Origin: Diplolepis rosae
Lineage: Eukaryota > Arthropoda > Insecta > Hymenoptera > Diplolepididae
DNA: 64,000 nt
Direction: 5' to 3'
Assembly (NCBI GenBank): GCA_030998225.1
Contig: JAPYXD010000581.1
Coordinates: 2,914,001-2,978,000 of the forward strand
Shown here in pieces: positions 45,435 through 56,890 of this stretch. Below the pieces are notes generated by a model. That model saw only the letters and a list, made by a program, of their open reading frames with translations, was not told the DNA's origin and made no database searches. Within the stretch, counting starts at the first letter, position 1; each line of letters starts with the position of its first letter. The translations under genes were made by a program, and so were the position numbers.

Positions 45435-45817
45435 CACTGAGAAAAAAGATTTGAATGAATCAAAAAAAAAAAATTTGTTTGAACGACTTTCTTTGATTTA
45501 AAGAAATGATTTGTTTAAATCAAACAAAATCTGTTTGATTCTAACAAAATATCTTTGGACCAAATAAATATTTGTTCGAATCAAATAAATTTCTGCCTTA
45601 AATCAAACAAATTATATCTTTGACCATACATCAATGAATTAATTTCTTTGTTTTGAAGAAAAATTAATTTGATTCAAACAAATATTTATTTGGTTCAAAG
45701 ATATTTTGTTTGAATCAAACAAATTTTATTTCATTTAAACAAATCATTTCTTTAAATCAAAGAAAGTCGTTCAAACATATTATTTTTTTTTATTCAATCA
45801 AATCTTTTTTCTCAGTG
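45435..45817. mobile_element. CACTGAG-type MITE, 383 bp, nearly full palindrome
   Basis: CACTGAGAAAAAAGATTTGA ... CAAATCTTTTTTCTCAGTG with CA on both sides. The halves fold on each other over most of their length (GAACGACTTTCTTTGATTTA against TAAATCAAAGAAAGTCGTTC). No coding capacity. Confidence 0.9.
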
Positions 45818-45875
45818 CATGATTTTATATAAATGTCAGATACATATATATATTTATTTTAATTTTGGAAAGAAA

Positions 45876-46237
45876 TGAGGAGACACGGACGGACTGTGAA
45901 AACGACTAATCCGGGTCAGCTATAAAAGACGGGAAATGTTTGGAAAAGCGGTATGAGTAGGTATAAGAGCCGAAGTGTTTAAAAGGGATCTTAGTTGTAA
46001 AACAATTCGCAACAGATATTGAGAAAGTAAAGAGTGACCATCTTCGAAGAATGAGAGGTTCAATTTAGGCGGAAAGCGTAGAATGTTGTATTTTGTGTGA
46101 CTAGTTGACGAGAGAATATCATAGAGTAAAGTTCATGTAAGAGTTCTCTTGGGTTTCTTAGTAAAATAAATAATAGCATATTTCATTTTTTCTCCTTAAG
46201 ATACTTTATTGTTTTTTGTATTCTTTGAACCTCCTCA
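45876..46237 (+). mobile_element. Possible solo LTR
   Basis: TGAGGAG at 45876 and CTCCTCA ending at 46237 are a 7-bp inverted pair with TG...CA ends. Between them are GCTATAAAAGACGGG (TATA-like, 45919-45933) and AAAATAAATAATAG (poly(A)-like, 46162-46175). No target duplication was found. Confidence 0.35.
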
Positions 46238-46374
46238 CGTTATTCACTCACCAGGTTTGGTGCAATTTGCAATTTAACAAAACAATAAAAATTTCAAAAA
46301 ATATATTGGTGAATTTCTGCCAATACTTTATTGGAAGTTTCCAAGAAAATTTTTTAGAGTGTATATCTTTGATA

Positions 46375-46567
46375 AAATGCGAATGCAATAATTTGTTTGT
46401 TTTGAAAAAAAATTTATTTGTTTCAAACAAATATTTATTTGGCCCAAAGAGGTTTTGTTTGAAGTAAACAAATGTCATTTAATTTAAATAAATCTTTTGT
46501 TTGAATGAAGAAAAGTCTTTCAAACAATTTATTTTCTATCATGCAATCAAATTCTTTTCCTGAGTGA
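46375..46567. mobile_element. CACTGAG-type MITE, right half
   Basis: CAAACAAATATTTATTTGGC through CAAATTCTTTTCCTGAGTG matches the right half of the MITE at 45435-45817, with a decayed terminus. Confidence 0.65.
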
Positions 46568-46984
46568 CTTCTCAGTTTCCAAATGAAAAATTTAATTTTA
46601 ATAAAAACAAACGCGAGACAGAGAGACTTTGATCACTTGATTTTTTTTGTCTCTCACAATATTTTTCCAACAAAAAAGGGATATTTAGTTCTGTGAATGT
46701 CTTCTAGATATATAAAAGATTTATACCAAAAACATCAAAGAAACGTCTTTAGAACGTCTTCATATTTTGTTTGTACTTGGAAAGATTGAACAATAATCAA
46801 TTTTTCTGAGGAAACGGAAAAATCTGCTTACGTAAGATGGGTGCATTTTAATTTTGTTCCTGCTTTTTCTTTGCGTGAAAAGCATTACTCAATTTATTCT
46901 ATAGAATTTTTGATTCGTTAAATTATAATTTATTTTTTATCCTTTTGAACTTTGAAAATTTATGCGTCAGCACAAACTATTTCA

Positions 46985-47720
46985 ATAGTTTCAAAGTGAC
47001 ATGCTTGATAACATGTCTATTATTGTATTGACCCATATTCATAAAAGTTTTGTTCATTTCTTTGGCATAGGGTCAGTTTCTTCTTATTATCTTTGATTAA
47101 AATTATTATTATTAGATTTTAAAATGCACAAAAAAGAAAAGAAAGGAAGGCAAACGTTTCGGCCACATATGGGGGCCCTCTTCAGTGCCATAAATTCAAA
47201 GATTCATTCAAAATTTCAGTAAAGGATTAGAATATAGAAGATAAGTAAAAAAAAAAAAATAATTATCATAGACATTTAAAACTTATCTCATAGCTTGCAA
47301 TTCAAAATGAAGTAGTCCAGTATGCAGCATCACGAATGGAAAAAAATTTGAAGTTCACTATGAATAAAAACCGGATAAAATGAAAAAGTATAAAAGATTT
47401 TGTACACGAACCGACCGGAATTTTTTTCAAAAAATGTTTATTATTAAAGAAAGATGCCAAATTGATTCTAAATGGCAAAACGCGAACAAGTTTAACATTT
47501 ATGAAACCTTCTCGTGAAGACGTTATTACCAGCGTCTCTCACAGAATGATCTGAACTGTTTTAAAAACTTTGAGAATTTTTGTTAATAAAAATACTAAAC
47601 TTTATAATAATGATATGAAACTTCAGCATAGTTCATAGCAAATTTTACTATATTTTATACTAAAGTTTCATATCATTATTATAAAGTTTGGTATTTTTAC
47701 TAACAAAAATTATCAAAGTC
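46985..47720 (-). mobile_element. Penelope-like element fragment
   Basis: GTGACATGCTTGATAACATG and the following sequence match 60451 onward. On the minus strand 47155-47190 reads GGCACTGAAGAGGGCCCCCA then TATGTGGCCGAAACGTTTGCC, the style of a Penelope-like 3' end. A coding-like piece (VKLVRVLP on the minus strand near 47490) is shared with 60945 (VNLARVLP). Confidence 0.6.
47579..47711. repeat. 46-48-bp inverted repeat
   Basis: AATACTAAACTTTATAATAA and onward (47579-47624) mirrors 47664-47711, with few mismatches and a 39-nt loop. Confidence 0.8.
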
Positions 47721-48275
47721 ATACATTTTTCCCTGAATTGAAAATCCCGATACACGTGTCGATCAAATTAATAAAAAGATGCCACAAAAAAAGTTTGAGA
47801 CTTTTAGAAATGTTAACAATTTTTTTTTTTTAAATCCGTACGACATGTAAAAGAATGTCCCACATAGAACAGTTCATTTAAAATTTTCAAGTAATACTCA
47901 GGCGAAGTCGAGTTAAACAATTAATAAAGTTCTAATTTTTATTTTTTTTATTTTTATATGTAATGGCTCCCAAAAGCAATTTCTTGATTATAAAAATTCA
48001 ATTCTATTAAAATTTTACAGACGTTAAATGTTTACACAATCATTATTTATAATAATTTAATATTTATACAGCTCAGATATTTTAAAAAAGAACACGTGTT
48101 TTCATTATTTTTCAATTACCCATTCTCACGAAAAAATCTCACGGTAAGACGCAAAAATTTACTGTTGCTAATAATGATAAGAAGTATTAGATGTGAGTGT
48201 CGGTTGATTGTGAATCTTTTGAAAATTTAAATATGTTAAATATTCCTTTGTTATAGAATCTCTTATAGGCTTCAA

Positions 48276-48343
48276 AGCGCAATATAAAAGCTACCGCAAA
48301 TTTTTCGGAACTTATTACTTGAAGGTTCATCAAGATTCTTAAA
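48276..48343 (+). promoter_or_regulatory. Putative core promoter of nitrobindin gene C
   Basis: CAATATAAAAGCT (about 48279-48291) is a good TATA box about 55 nt before the ATG, and the whole stretch aligns with the leader of gene A. Confidence 0.55.
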
Positions 48344-51300
48344 ATGTCACTTATCAGAATTATTTCCTTTATCTTCTTGTTCACTATATTGCCATCTTCT
48401 GGTGAGTATTTTGAGTTAAAATATTGCCTGTAATTATTCTAGGGATTTTTTACAGTCTCATCCTACCAGCCTTTTTTAAAACTAAAATTAAGAAAGTTAC
48501 AGTATGTTAAAACTTGATAAAAGTCAGTACCAAAATTCCATTTTCAAGTTTAATTATAAAACGAAATACAAAAAAAAAAAATAATACAAAACTGTTTACT
48601 AAATAGAGATCTACAAGTTTGAATAGCAACATTTTTTGAAAGGATGTATTTTTTTTTTAATTTAAAAAAATACTATTGAAAATCCAAAATTCAATTTTTT
48701 AACAATAATATGTGAAATACGAAAAAAAAACGCAAAAATGCGAAAATTTTCGTTTTAATAAGATCTACAAATTTTGTCTGACATCGTTTCTGATAAAACT
48801 TATATTTTTTATTTTTATTTCAAAAAATTCCATATTTTAAACAAAATATGTAAGATAAAAAAAAATTGATATGGAAAATTATTTGCCCAAATGAGGTCTA
48901 CAAATTTTTATCAGGGCATTTTTCGACAGGATGTATATTTTATGTTTTACTTTTAAAAATGCTATTGAAAATAAAGAATTCCATTTTTTAACCAAAGTAT
49001 GTGCACCCAGAAAAAGTTCTTTTGATTAAAAAAAAGAAATTGTTTGAACCAAACAAATTTATGCATTGCTATACGGTCAAGGAAAAGTTTTTTGATTTAA
49101 AGAAATGTCTTGATTACTTTTTTCTTTGAATTTAAGAAATAAATTTCTGCGCAGTCGCATAAGTACATGTATAATGTGATTAACAGAAATATTGTTTTAA
49201 TGTATAGGAAAAATTGTTCTGTTCAAGGTAATAAAATGAAATAAATTACACAGTAACACAAAAAAAATTTTTTTCTGGCCTAGGGATCAGGTTATTATTA
49301 ATATATGTTTTCGGGGTCGCTGAAACCGAATCCGAAGTCTATTTCACCTCATCATGTCAGGTTATGGACATAACATTAAAAAATCTGATAATTCAAGCCC
49401 AATTAGTCTGTTATACATAATATATTGAACCTCATAATCTCTTAACCCTATAACCATTCGACTACTTCACCCCTGGACTCCCTAACCTAAAATTCCAAAA
49501 ATAATAATAATTCACGGTCATTAAAATCAATGAAATTCTCTACGGTTTATACCTTATTGGATTGAATTTTAACAAAAAATAAACCAAATTATGATTATTT
49601 CAAAAAAAGTGAAATTTTCACCTACTTTTTGTTACTTGGAGCTCACTTAAAAATTATTGATTAACAATTTTTTATGCCCATTTTAGGTATAAGCCATACA
49701 AAAAAGTATATCCTTTTGGCCAGTTTTTAAATGAAGTGAATCGGATCAATAGATCAAGACCTGTGCTTGAAGTTATGATGAAAAACATGGTTTTGAGAAA
49801 AGCGCGTTTAAAGTTTTAGTAAGTTCGCCTTGGAAAAACATCCTTGTTTGTTTAGTTATCACGACGAGTTTCAATTTTTAAAGGGTTTCGGGGTCGCTGA
49901 TAACAAATATGGAGTCTAAGTAACGAAATTCAAGATGGCGGATCCAATATGGCGGATAAACAAAAATTTTTATTCACAAATTTGGACCAAAATCTAAATT
50001 TATCATTAGTTTTTAAAAATCAAAGATAACAAATCTAAAATGGCTGACCAAAAAATTTTTTTTTCGCAAATTGCAAACGAAATTTCAATAAATAGGTCCC
50101 ACGATCGCCGAACGTGAATTTCTTGTCAAATATGTTACGTTATACCCACATCAGGATCTTAGTCGGATATTCCTGGGCCGTATATAGAATCTCTTCCTCG
50201 ATTTCGATTTGCTCGAAAAAATCTAAGAGAACCCCCCATTAAGGGGTTATGAGATTCAATATATTAGGTATAACGACTTAATTAGACTTGGATTATAAGA
50301 ATTTTTAATGTTATGTCTAAAAACTGACATGATGAGGTGAAATGGACTTCGAATTCGGTTTTAACGACCACAAAAACCAGGGCCGAATTAAGAATTATGT
50401 GCCCTGGGGCCAATGTTTTGTGGGGGCCCTCAAAATTTCTAAAGAAAATTTAATCTTGGGAAAATAAAACTCCATAATAATTGTTGTATTTTTAATATAA
50501 TTGTGCTTACTTCTAAACGCTTTGAAGTGATAGGGTAAAATGGACTTCGGATTCGGTTTCAGCGACCCCAAAAACATATAATAAAAATGGTCCTACTCCT
50601 AGGCCAGAAATTTTTTTTTGTGTGGCTGTGTTATTTCTTAATTTTTTACTGATAATGTATTTGAATCAAAAAAATATTTTTTTAAATCAAATAAATAATG
50701 TGAAAAAAATAATTTATTTTATTTAAAAAAGGCCAAAAAGGTGATTTCTTGAAATCGAGTAAATTTATATTTGTTCCAATGGTGCTTTTACTTTGAATTG
50801 AAGAAATGAAGTTAAAAAACGATTTCTTAAATTTAAATAAAAATAAAGTAACTGAAACTTTGTTATCAAATATTAAAACTGACCTTCATAATTTTTCAGT
50901 ACTATTAAATCGCCAAATGAATGGACCTAGTAAATCTGATTCAGCTTTCTTATCGCGTATCAAAGGGTCGTGGAAAACAAATAAACCCGGAAAGATAAGG
51001 ATGCTTGATGATAAATTGTCAGAAATAGAATACGAGGGAAGCATAAAAATAACCGATTATGACACATCAAGTTTTCGCTTCATCGATGAAACCTTCAATT
51101 CAAAATCTAAGAAACCCATACATCATATTACCGCATTTTTAATAACAAAGCCGAATAGTGTTAACACGTATCTAGCGTCTCATAGCATGAACGGAATCAG
51201 TGTTGCAAAATGTACAATTGAAGGAGACATACTAACATTGGGCATCACTAAATTAATGGATGGAAAAGCCATGAATATGCTAAAAAACAATAATGATGCA

Positions 51301-51503
51301 GAGGTAAATAGAATTATATTTCGCAAATAATTCTATTAGAATCCTTCTTTATCAGTTATTTTATTTCTCGACAGTTCAAGCAAGAGTTTAAATTAATCAA
51401 CGATCAGACTCTTCAAAAAATTATTTACTTTAAAAATAAGAAAATGAAAAACTTTGTGGAACATATAAAAGTATTATACTCCAAGACAGGAGAGGAAAAT
51501 TAA
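48344..51503 (+). CDS. Secreted nitrobindin/THAP4-like protein, gene C (3 exons)
   Basis: Exons 48344-48401, 50900-51303 and 51375-51503; phases 1 and 0; joined frame open, 196 aa. Exon 1 encodes MSLIRIISFIFLFTILPSSG, a clean signal peptide similar to gene A. The barrel part has FLSRIKGSWKTNKPGK at the GxW position, DETFNSKSKKPIHHITAFL, LASHSMNGISVAKC and a final FVEHIKVLY with the aligned proximal histidine retained. Exon sizes and intron positions equal those of gene A, which supports both models. Intron 1 (2.5 kb) holds a decayed MITE with a second element nested in it. A secreted haem-barrel protein could bind haem or NO outside the cell, or another ligand; that is inference. Confidence 0.7.
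49013..50720. mobile_element. CACTGAG-related MITE split by a nested element
   Basis: 49013-49248 and 50634-50720 are the two pieces of a MITE like that at 37992-38345. Confidence 0.65.
49249..50630. mobile_element. Nested CACAG-ended foldback element, TTA duplication
   Basis: Left CACAGTAACACAAAAAAAAT...CTGGCCTAGG and right CCTAGGCCAGAAATTTTTTT...GTGGCTGTG are inverted. TTA flanks both sides (49246-49248, 50631-50633). Further in, TTTTCGGGGTCGCTGAAACC is mirrored by GGTTTCAGCGACCCCAAAAA, with a second inner pair near 49900 and 50340. About 50376-50450 (AGGGCCGAATTAAG...GGGGGCCCTC) looks like another small insertion. No coding region. Confidence 0.8.
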
Positions 51504-51804
51504 ATATTTTCCAAGGATATATTTGAAAATTTTAAACGTTTGTTGTGCTATTTCTCAGTTTTGCGATTTTTTTTTTTTAATACAATATTTTATGAAAGCC
51601 TTTTAAGGCCATATTGCAAACGGACCGCGTAATTAGACTCTTGCCTTTTACCGGCATTTCAGTTTGTGCCGCTACTTTTTATTGCAAAATGAGATACCGA
51701 GTTGAAAATTTCTGAATAAAATTACTTTTTTTAATCTATTTTTGTAAGTATTAACATTTATGACTAGATAGGTCTATCTGAAATGCCCGTTAGGTAGGAA
51801 TATA

Positions 51805-53098
51805 CTAGGTTGTTCAAAAAGTTTTGAAAGCTGAAATGAAAATACGTTTTTTTTTTTTGGTGAAATCACTTTTATTGCTCAGTATAATCTCCCATAAGAT
51901 CAATACATTTGGTCCAACGGTCTTCCAACTTGTTTATCCCATCATGGAAGTGATTTTCTGCAAGGCCTGCAAAATACTCCTCTACGACTGCTATAACCTC
52001 TTCGTTTGATGAAAAATGCTTCCCACGAAGGAATTTCTTGAGGTGTGGGAACAGCCAGAAGTCAGAGGGAGCTAAATCAGGCGAATAAGGTGGATGCTGC
52101 AACAATTCGTACTTTAATTCGGTTATTTTAGTGATGGTTTTTTGAGCTGTGTGAGCGGGTGCATTGTCTTGATGAAAAAGGATTTTTTTTCTGCAAACCG
52201 GGTCTTTTTTCACGAATTTTTGCATCCAATTGATGCAAAAGGTTACAATAATATTCAGAATTTATTGTTTTGTCAGTTTGGAGATAATCCACAAACAAAA
52301 TCCCTTTTGCATCCTAAAAAACTGATACTAACTCCTTCTTCGCCGATTTCTGGACACGAACTCGCTTCGGTGCCAAAGTGCCTGGTTCACACCACTCCTT
52401 AGCCTCTTGCTTTGATTCAGGATCATGATGGAAGACCCAAGTCTCATCCATAGTGATGAATCGACGCAAAAAATCCTTTTTATCCTTTCGAAAACGCTCG
52501 AAATGTTGCTCAGAAAGTCGCATTCGAACGTGTTTTTGTTCCATTGTGAGCGAATGCGGCACCCATTGTGCACAGAGCTTTCTAAAACCCAAAACTTCAC
52601 GTAAAATATGACTTAAATTGCCTAATGAGATGTCTAGGGCCTCTGCTAAATCTCTCTCGGTCAATCGACGATCTTCCAAAACCATATCCTGTACTTTTGC
52701 TATGAATGCCGGTGTTGATGTACTTTTTGGACGTCCTGAGCGTGGATCGTCTTCAACTCTTTTTCGACCACGTCTAAACTCTAAAACCCATCGATGCACA
52801 GTTGGAAATGAAGGAGCAGCTTCCTTCAACACTTTCACCATTTTTGTATGAATTTCCGTTGCTGATAAACCTTCCAAAACAAAGAATTTTATCACTGCAC
52901 GATATTCGGTTTTTTCCATTGTACAAAAATACACTGACACGTCAACTTCAAATGGCTTGTAAACAAACAATGAATTGACAGAGTGGAATGACACTTTGGG
53001 TACGTTCATATGAAAGATGAAATCTTAAAATGGCGTAGAAATTTTGGTTCTTCTACTGCTCTATAGATGTCGCTTTCAAAACTTTTTGAACAACCTAG
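51805..53098 (-). mobile_element. mariner transposon, full length, inactive
   Basis: Perfect 27-bp terminal inverted repeats starting CTAGGTTGTTCAAAAAGTTT bound a 1294-bp element, with TA at 51803-51804 and 53099-53100. It contains a minus-strand transposase pseudogene. Confidence 0.95.
51872..52919 (-). pseudogene. mariner transposase, one stop and one frameshift
   Basis: Starts at ATG 52919 (MEKTEYRAVIKFF). The N-terminal helix-turn-helix region is followed by the SGRPKSTST linker, then the DD34D catalytic domain. The first aspartate is in MDETWVFHHDPESK, the second in FHQDNAPAH and the third in YSPDLAPSDFWLFPHLK, the mariner signature. Near 52310 a TAG stands where the family has Trp (VSVF-stop-DAKGILFVDYL). 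Near 52210-52225 one extra A in an A8 run shifts frame before ILFHQDNAPAH. Otherwise about 348 codons are intact, normal for mariner, so it died recently. Confidence 0.92.
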
Positions 53099-53891
53099 TA
53101 GTTACGAGGTCCGATTGATCCATGACCTTATGACCATTAATCAACTAAATTACGTGACCAAATTCCTGTAAAAGTTCGTGTAAGATAATCTTTTTATTTT
53201 ACAAAATATTTTCCTGGAAGTTTGGAAAATACTAGAGAATACGATAGAGAAGTCTGTCAACTTCATTTGAGTGAAAATTTTCCAAAAATGTTTACAGTTT
53301 TTCGAATTTTTTAAGAAATTTTTACTAAAAAGAAGTTAACAGACATGTTTTATTTCTTTTGTTACGTTTTCCAAATTTTCAGAAAGATTCTTTGTAAATA
53401 AAAAAAGTTATCTTACATAAAGGGCAGTGGCATAAATTTCAAACTCAACTAATTAATTTGAAATAAATGTATAATTTAGTCACGTGGTCCGATTGATCCA
53501 TGGCCTTGAGATGTTCGTATAATTTCTGTTATTGATAATCCTTGTATAACACTAAAGAAAAAACTGTTAAGATTAATCTTTTGACCGGTTGGCTAGCAAG
53601 ATTATTAGATTTTTTTTTAAATAACCGAAAATCTTTAATTTTACTAGTTTTTAGGAAATTCTACTATGATTTAATTAGTAATCCCAGTTTTAATTCTAGT
53701 GTATATTAATATTAGATATAATAATATTTAAAAATAAAACAATCAATTCAGATTGTGAATTAATTTTATAATTCTTGTTATTTATCATACATTATGAATA
53801 AAGTTTGAATCTTTTTGCTGGCAACTTTTGACTTCCAAAGCCTCTTTATTTATCCCAAAATGATAAGAAAATACCAATGAATTATCGGCAT

Positions 53892-54079
53892 TTTTTTTTT
53901 TTTTTTTTTTTTTCTTCCGTCATCCGTTCGCTCGGAACCTACATCCGCGGCCACACGCCCACTAGGCAAACCGACTAGCCGCGCCACCCAGGGGAGAAAA
54001 CATACAGATTCCACCCCCGAACGACGCGGACAGCCAAGTCTACCCGAGACGCAGGGCCGCGGGTGCAGGCCCCGATGCG
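53892..54079 (-). mobile_element. 188-bp 5'-truncated R1-like LINE insertion
   Basis: A T23 run (53891-53913) followed by GC-rich sequence that ends GAACGACGCGGACAG...GATGCGAT, nearly identical to 8690-8752 of the R1-like copy. Flanked by ATGAATTATCGGCAT at 53877-53891 and 54080-54094 (15-bp target duplication). The duplicate segment at 38930-38960 is the empty site. Some flanking AT-rich sequence is also shared. Confidence 0.92.
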
Positions 54080-54826
54080 ATGAATTATCGGCATTGTCTC
54101 GAGAGTTACATTCTATTCCAGAATATAAAAGAATTTTTTGTAGTAAAAACCAAATTTATTTTATTAAATTAAACTTTTCTTTAAATAAACTACAAGAGAA
54201 GAATATTATATTTTACTTTTATAAAATCGTAGTTAAATAGAATAATACTATCAAATTTTACTTTTCGGAAAATGCTCTATCATGGACTGAAGTTTATTAC
54301 ATATTAATTTAATAAATATTGATAAAGACGGGAATTTCATTTTCAAAATAGGACGATATATATAGTAGAAACAGCGAACAAAAGTTAGAACTTTATCCAA
54401 AATAATCCATAAAAATTGAAGAAAAGTGTTTTAAAGTCAACATTTTCAATACTTATAAATCCTCGCATTATCAATAAGACATGGAAATTTTCTGTTTTAC
54501 CCTACCCCCATTTAAATGACGTGTCAAAATTATCAATAAATCACGTCGGAAACAAAATAGAAAAATGCTTATATAATTTACCGATATTTTACAAATAATT
54601 CCTGGCAATTTATCTTTCTATTTTATCGAGTATTTTTTTTCAAGAATTTACGTTCACATTTAGATATGCTTTCAAAGTAAGTCTATGTAATTTAAAATTT
54701 TTACTATAAAGTTACAGTGATAGTTTAAAAAATGGCATTCAATTTGATGTAAATAACTTTGAACTCGAAGGAAATTCCGATTGTGAATTAATTATATAAT
54801 TCTTGTTATTTATCATACATTATGAA

Positions 54827-55060
54827 TAAAGTTTGAATCTTTTTGCTGGCAACTTTAGACGCCGAACTTTTAACGTTCTTTTTGCATGAGCACGTTCTTA
54901 TAGTTATTGAGCAATGGGAGATATGAAACGAAGGATATATATATGTTTCTGTTTGCTGACAATATCTACATGAATTTTCAAGTTCAAGAGCGAGAATCAA
55001 TGTCTTGATAGTTATAAAAAAAGTTATCTTTTACATCATGTTTGAAGGGTTAAAATAATA
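54827..55060 (+). repeat. Third copy of the 44.8-kb segment
   Basis: GACGCCGAACTTTTAACGTT, TGAGCACGTTCTTATAG and TGAAACGAAGGATATATATA match 44810-44890. A further, more diverged inverted copy lies at 55600-55730. Confidence 0.75.
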
Positions 55061-56590
55061 TAATTTCGAAAAAATTACTTTATTTATTAATTTTAATAAA
55101 ATTTTAATTAATAAAAATAATTTTATTATTATTTTATTAAATTAATTAGTTAAGTTTGAAATTTTTGTCACTGCCTACATTTCCACAGAAGGATTTTCAA
55201 AATTCTTTAAATATTATTTTATTAATTAATTAATTAATTTTTCTGTGTATGTAAAATTTCATGCCGTTTCATTTGTAATGGTTATTTAATTTCTACTTGA
55301 TTTTTTTTACGTTCATAAATCAATATCGTTTTTTTTAATTTACCAAGTATTTTATTAACTTAAGGACATGGAACAATGGGACCATGTAATTAAATTATAC
55401 ATTAATTAGTTCATGTAAGATAACTTTTTAAATGTACAAATCATACAGCTAAGAAATAATGTTTTTTTTGTTCCTAAATTATGGAGGCATAAAGTAAATT
55501 TTTTTATAAATAAAATAATTTTTTCAAAACTCTCATATTTTTCCAAAGCTTCAAACATGTTTTAAGAAATAAATTTTTTTATAATTATCAAAACGTTGAT
55601 TTTCGCGCGTGATTTTGAAAATTCATGTAGTTATTTTTAACAAGAAGAAACATATATGTTACCTTCGTTTCATATCGCCCATTGCTCAATAGATAAAAAC
55701 GTGTTCGTGCAAAAAAGCCGCTTAAAGTTAAATATCTGAATCATACTTATAATGAAATTATAATTTTGTAATATTTTGCAAGAGTTTAAAAATAAATAAG
55801 GTTTAACTTCTAGACTCAAAGAAAAATTTGTTTTGAATTTTAAAAAAATCGTTTGTTTACTAAAAAGAAAAAAAATCTGTTTTCGTTGAAAAAATCGTTT
55901 TATTATGCTCTTTTTTTAATTCAAAATGAGAAATTCTTTTTAGAAAAATATACTAGATTTAAAAAAATAAAAAATATAAATAGAACAAATTCTTTGTTGA
56001 AAAGAGTGAAAAATAATCAATTTTTCTGAGAAAACGAAAAAATCCTACACAAGATGGATGCATTTTTATTTTATTCCTACTTTTTCTTTTCGTAAAGAGT
56101 ATTTCCTATTTTGTTCTGTATAGCCTTTTTCGATTAGTTAAATTAAAATTTATTTTTTATCCTTCTGGAATTTGAAAATGTATGCGCCAACGCAAACCAT
56201 TTTAATGGTGAATTTCAGATTTTTTTCGTAAAAGATAATATTTTTCCTTTCATAAGACACGACTAATAATATCATTTCAAGTATTGATATCATAGAAAAA
56301 CTTTTTTTTCCAAAAACCTAATTTTTGGCAGGAAACTACCTTGAGATCCGTAGGGCCTTATCATAATTGATTTCCTCGTTAAATTTAAGTTCTCAATAAA
56401 TTTGAAGTCTGGCATTTCATCTTTTTGTTGCTTTTGAAGCAGTTTCTCAATAATCTTAAGTCCCAATTATTCAAAAACTATAATGGAGAAAACCATGCAG
56501 GGTATAACTAATAATAATTTTCTTTTATTAATTGATAACTTTGTTGTATTTTTCTCATTCTGAGTTTTTATTTTTTAATTCTAGGAACGA
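55061..56590. other. No gene; repeat fragments
   Basis: AT-rich. 55140-55215 is an inverted piece of the 2.7/29.6-kb repeat (GTCACTGCCTAC, TTCCACAGAAGGATTTTC). 56000-56180 resembles 46790-46970. No coding content. Confidence 0.55.
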
Positions 56591-56609
56591 AATCTTAGTT
56601 TAAAAGAAA

Positions 56610-56795
56610 AAAATCTGCCCGCTTCGCGGGCACATTCTCATCGCGCGCTTTGCGCGCAGCTCGCTTCGCTCGCAAGCTTGATCGCGCCTAGGGCGCGCGA
56701 TTTGATCGTCGCGCTTCGCGCTCCGTAACACTCGATCGTCGCGCTGCGCGCTCCAGAATTTTTGAACGTCGCGCTTCGAGCTCGATTCTCTGTAT
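56610..56795. repeat. Array of GC-rich mini-hairpins
   Basis: In strongly AT-rich DNA there is a run of short perfect palindromes: GCCCGCTTCGCGGGC, GCGCGCTTTGCGCGC, GAGCTCGCTTCGCTCGC-type, and GATCGTCGCGCTTCGCGCTC repeated about three times with variations. A decayed inverted relative is at about 61605-61665 (GCGAAGCGAGCTGCTTATGC, CGCGAAGGGC). Confidence 0.85.
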
Positions 56796-56890
56796 ACATT
56801 TCAGTAACTTTTTAATAAATTACATGATTAAAATAATTTATTTTCTTCCAAATCTCTCAAAAAGAAAAAATAATCGTAGACTTTATTTAA

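Noticed and set aside
46216..46478. Overlapping 83- and 76-codon frames on both strands
   Set aside because: Simple AT-rich MITE sequence (CAAACAAATATTTATTTGG words) gives frames on both strands.
56610..56795. CRISPR-like array
   Set aside because: Units are adjacent palindromes of unequal spacing without unique spacers, in eukaryotic DNA.
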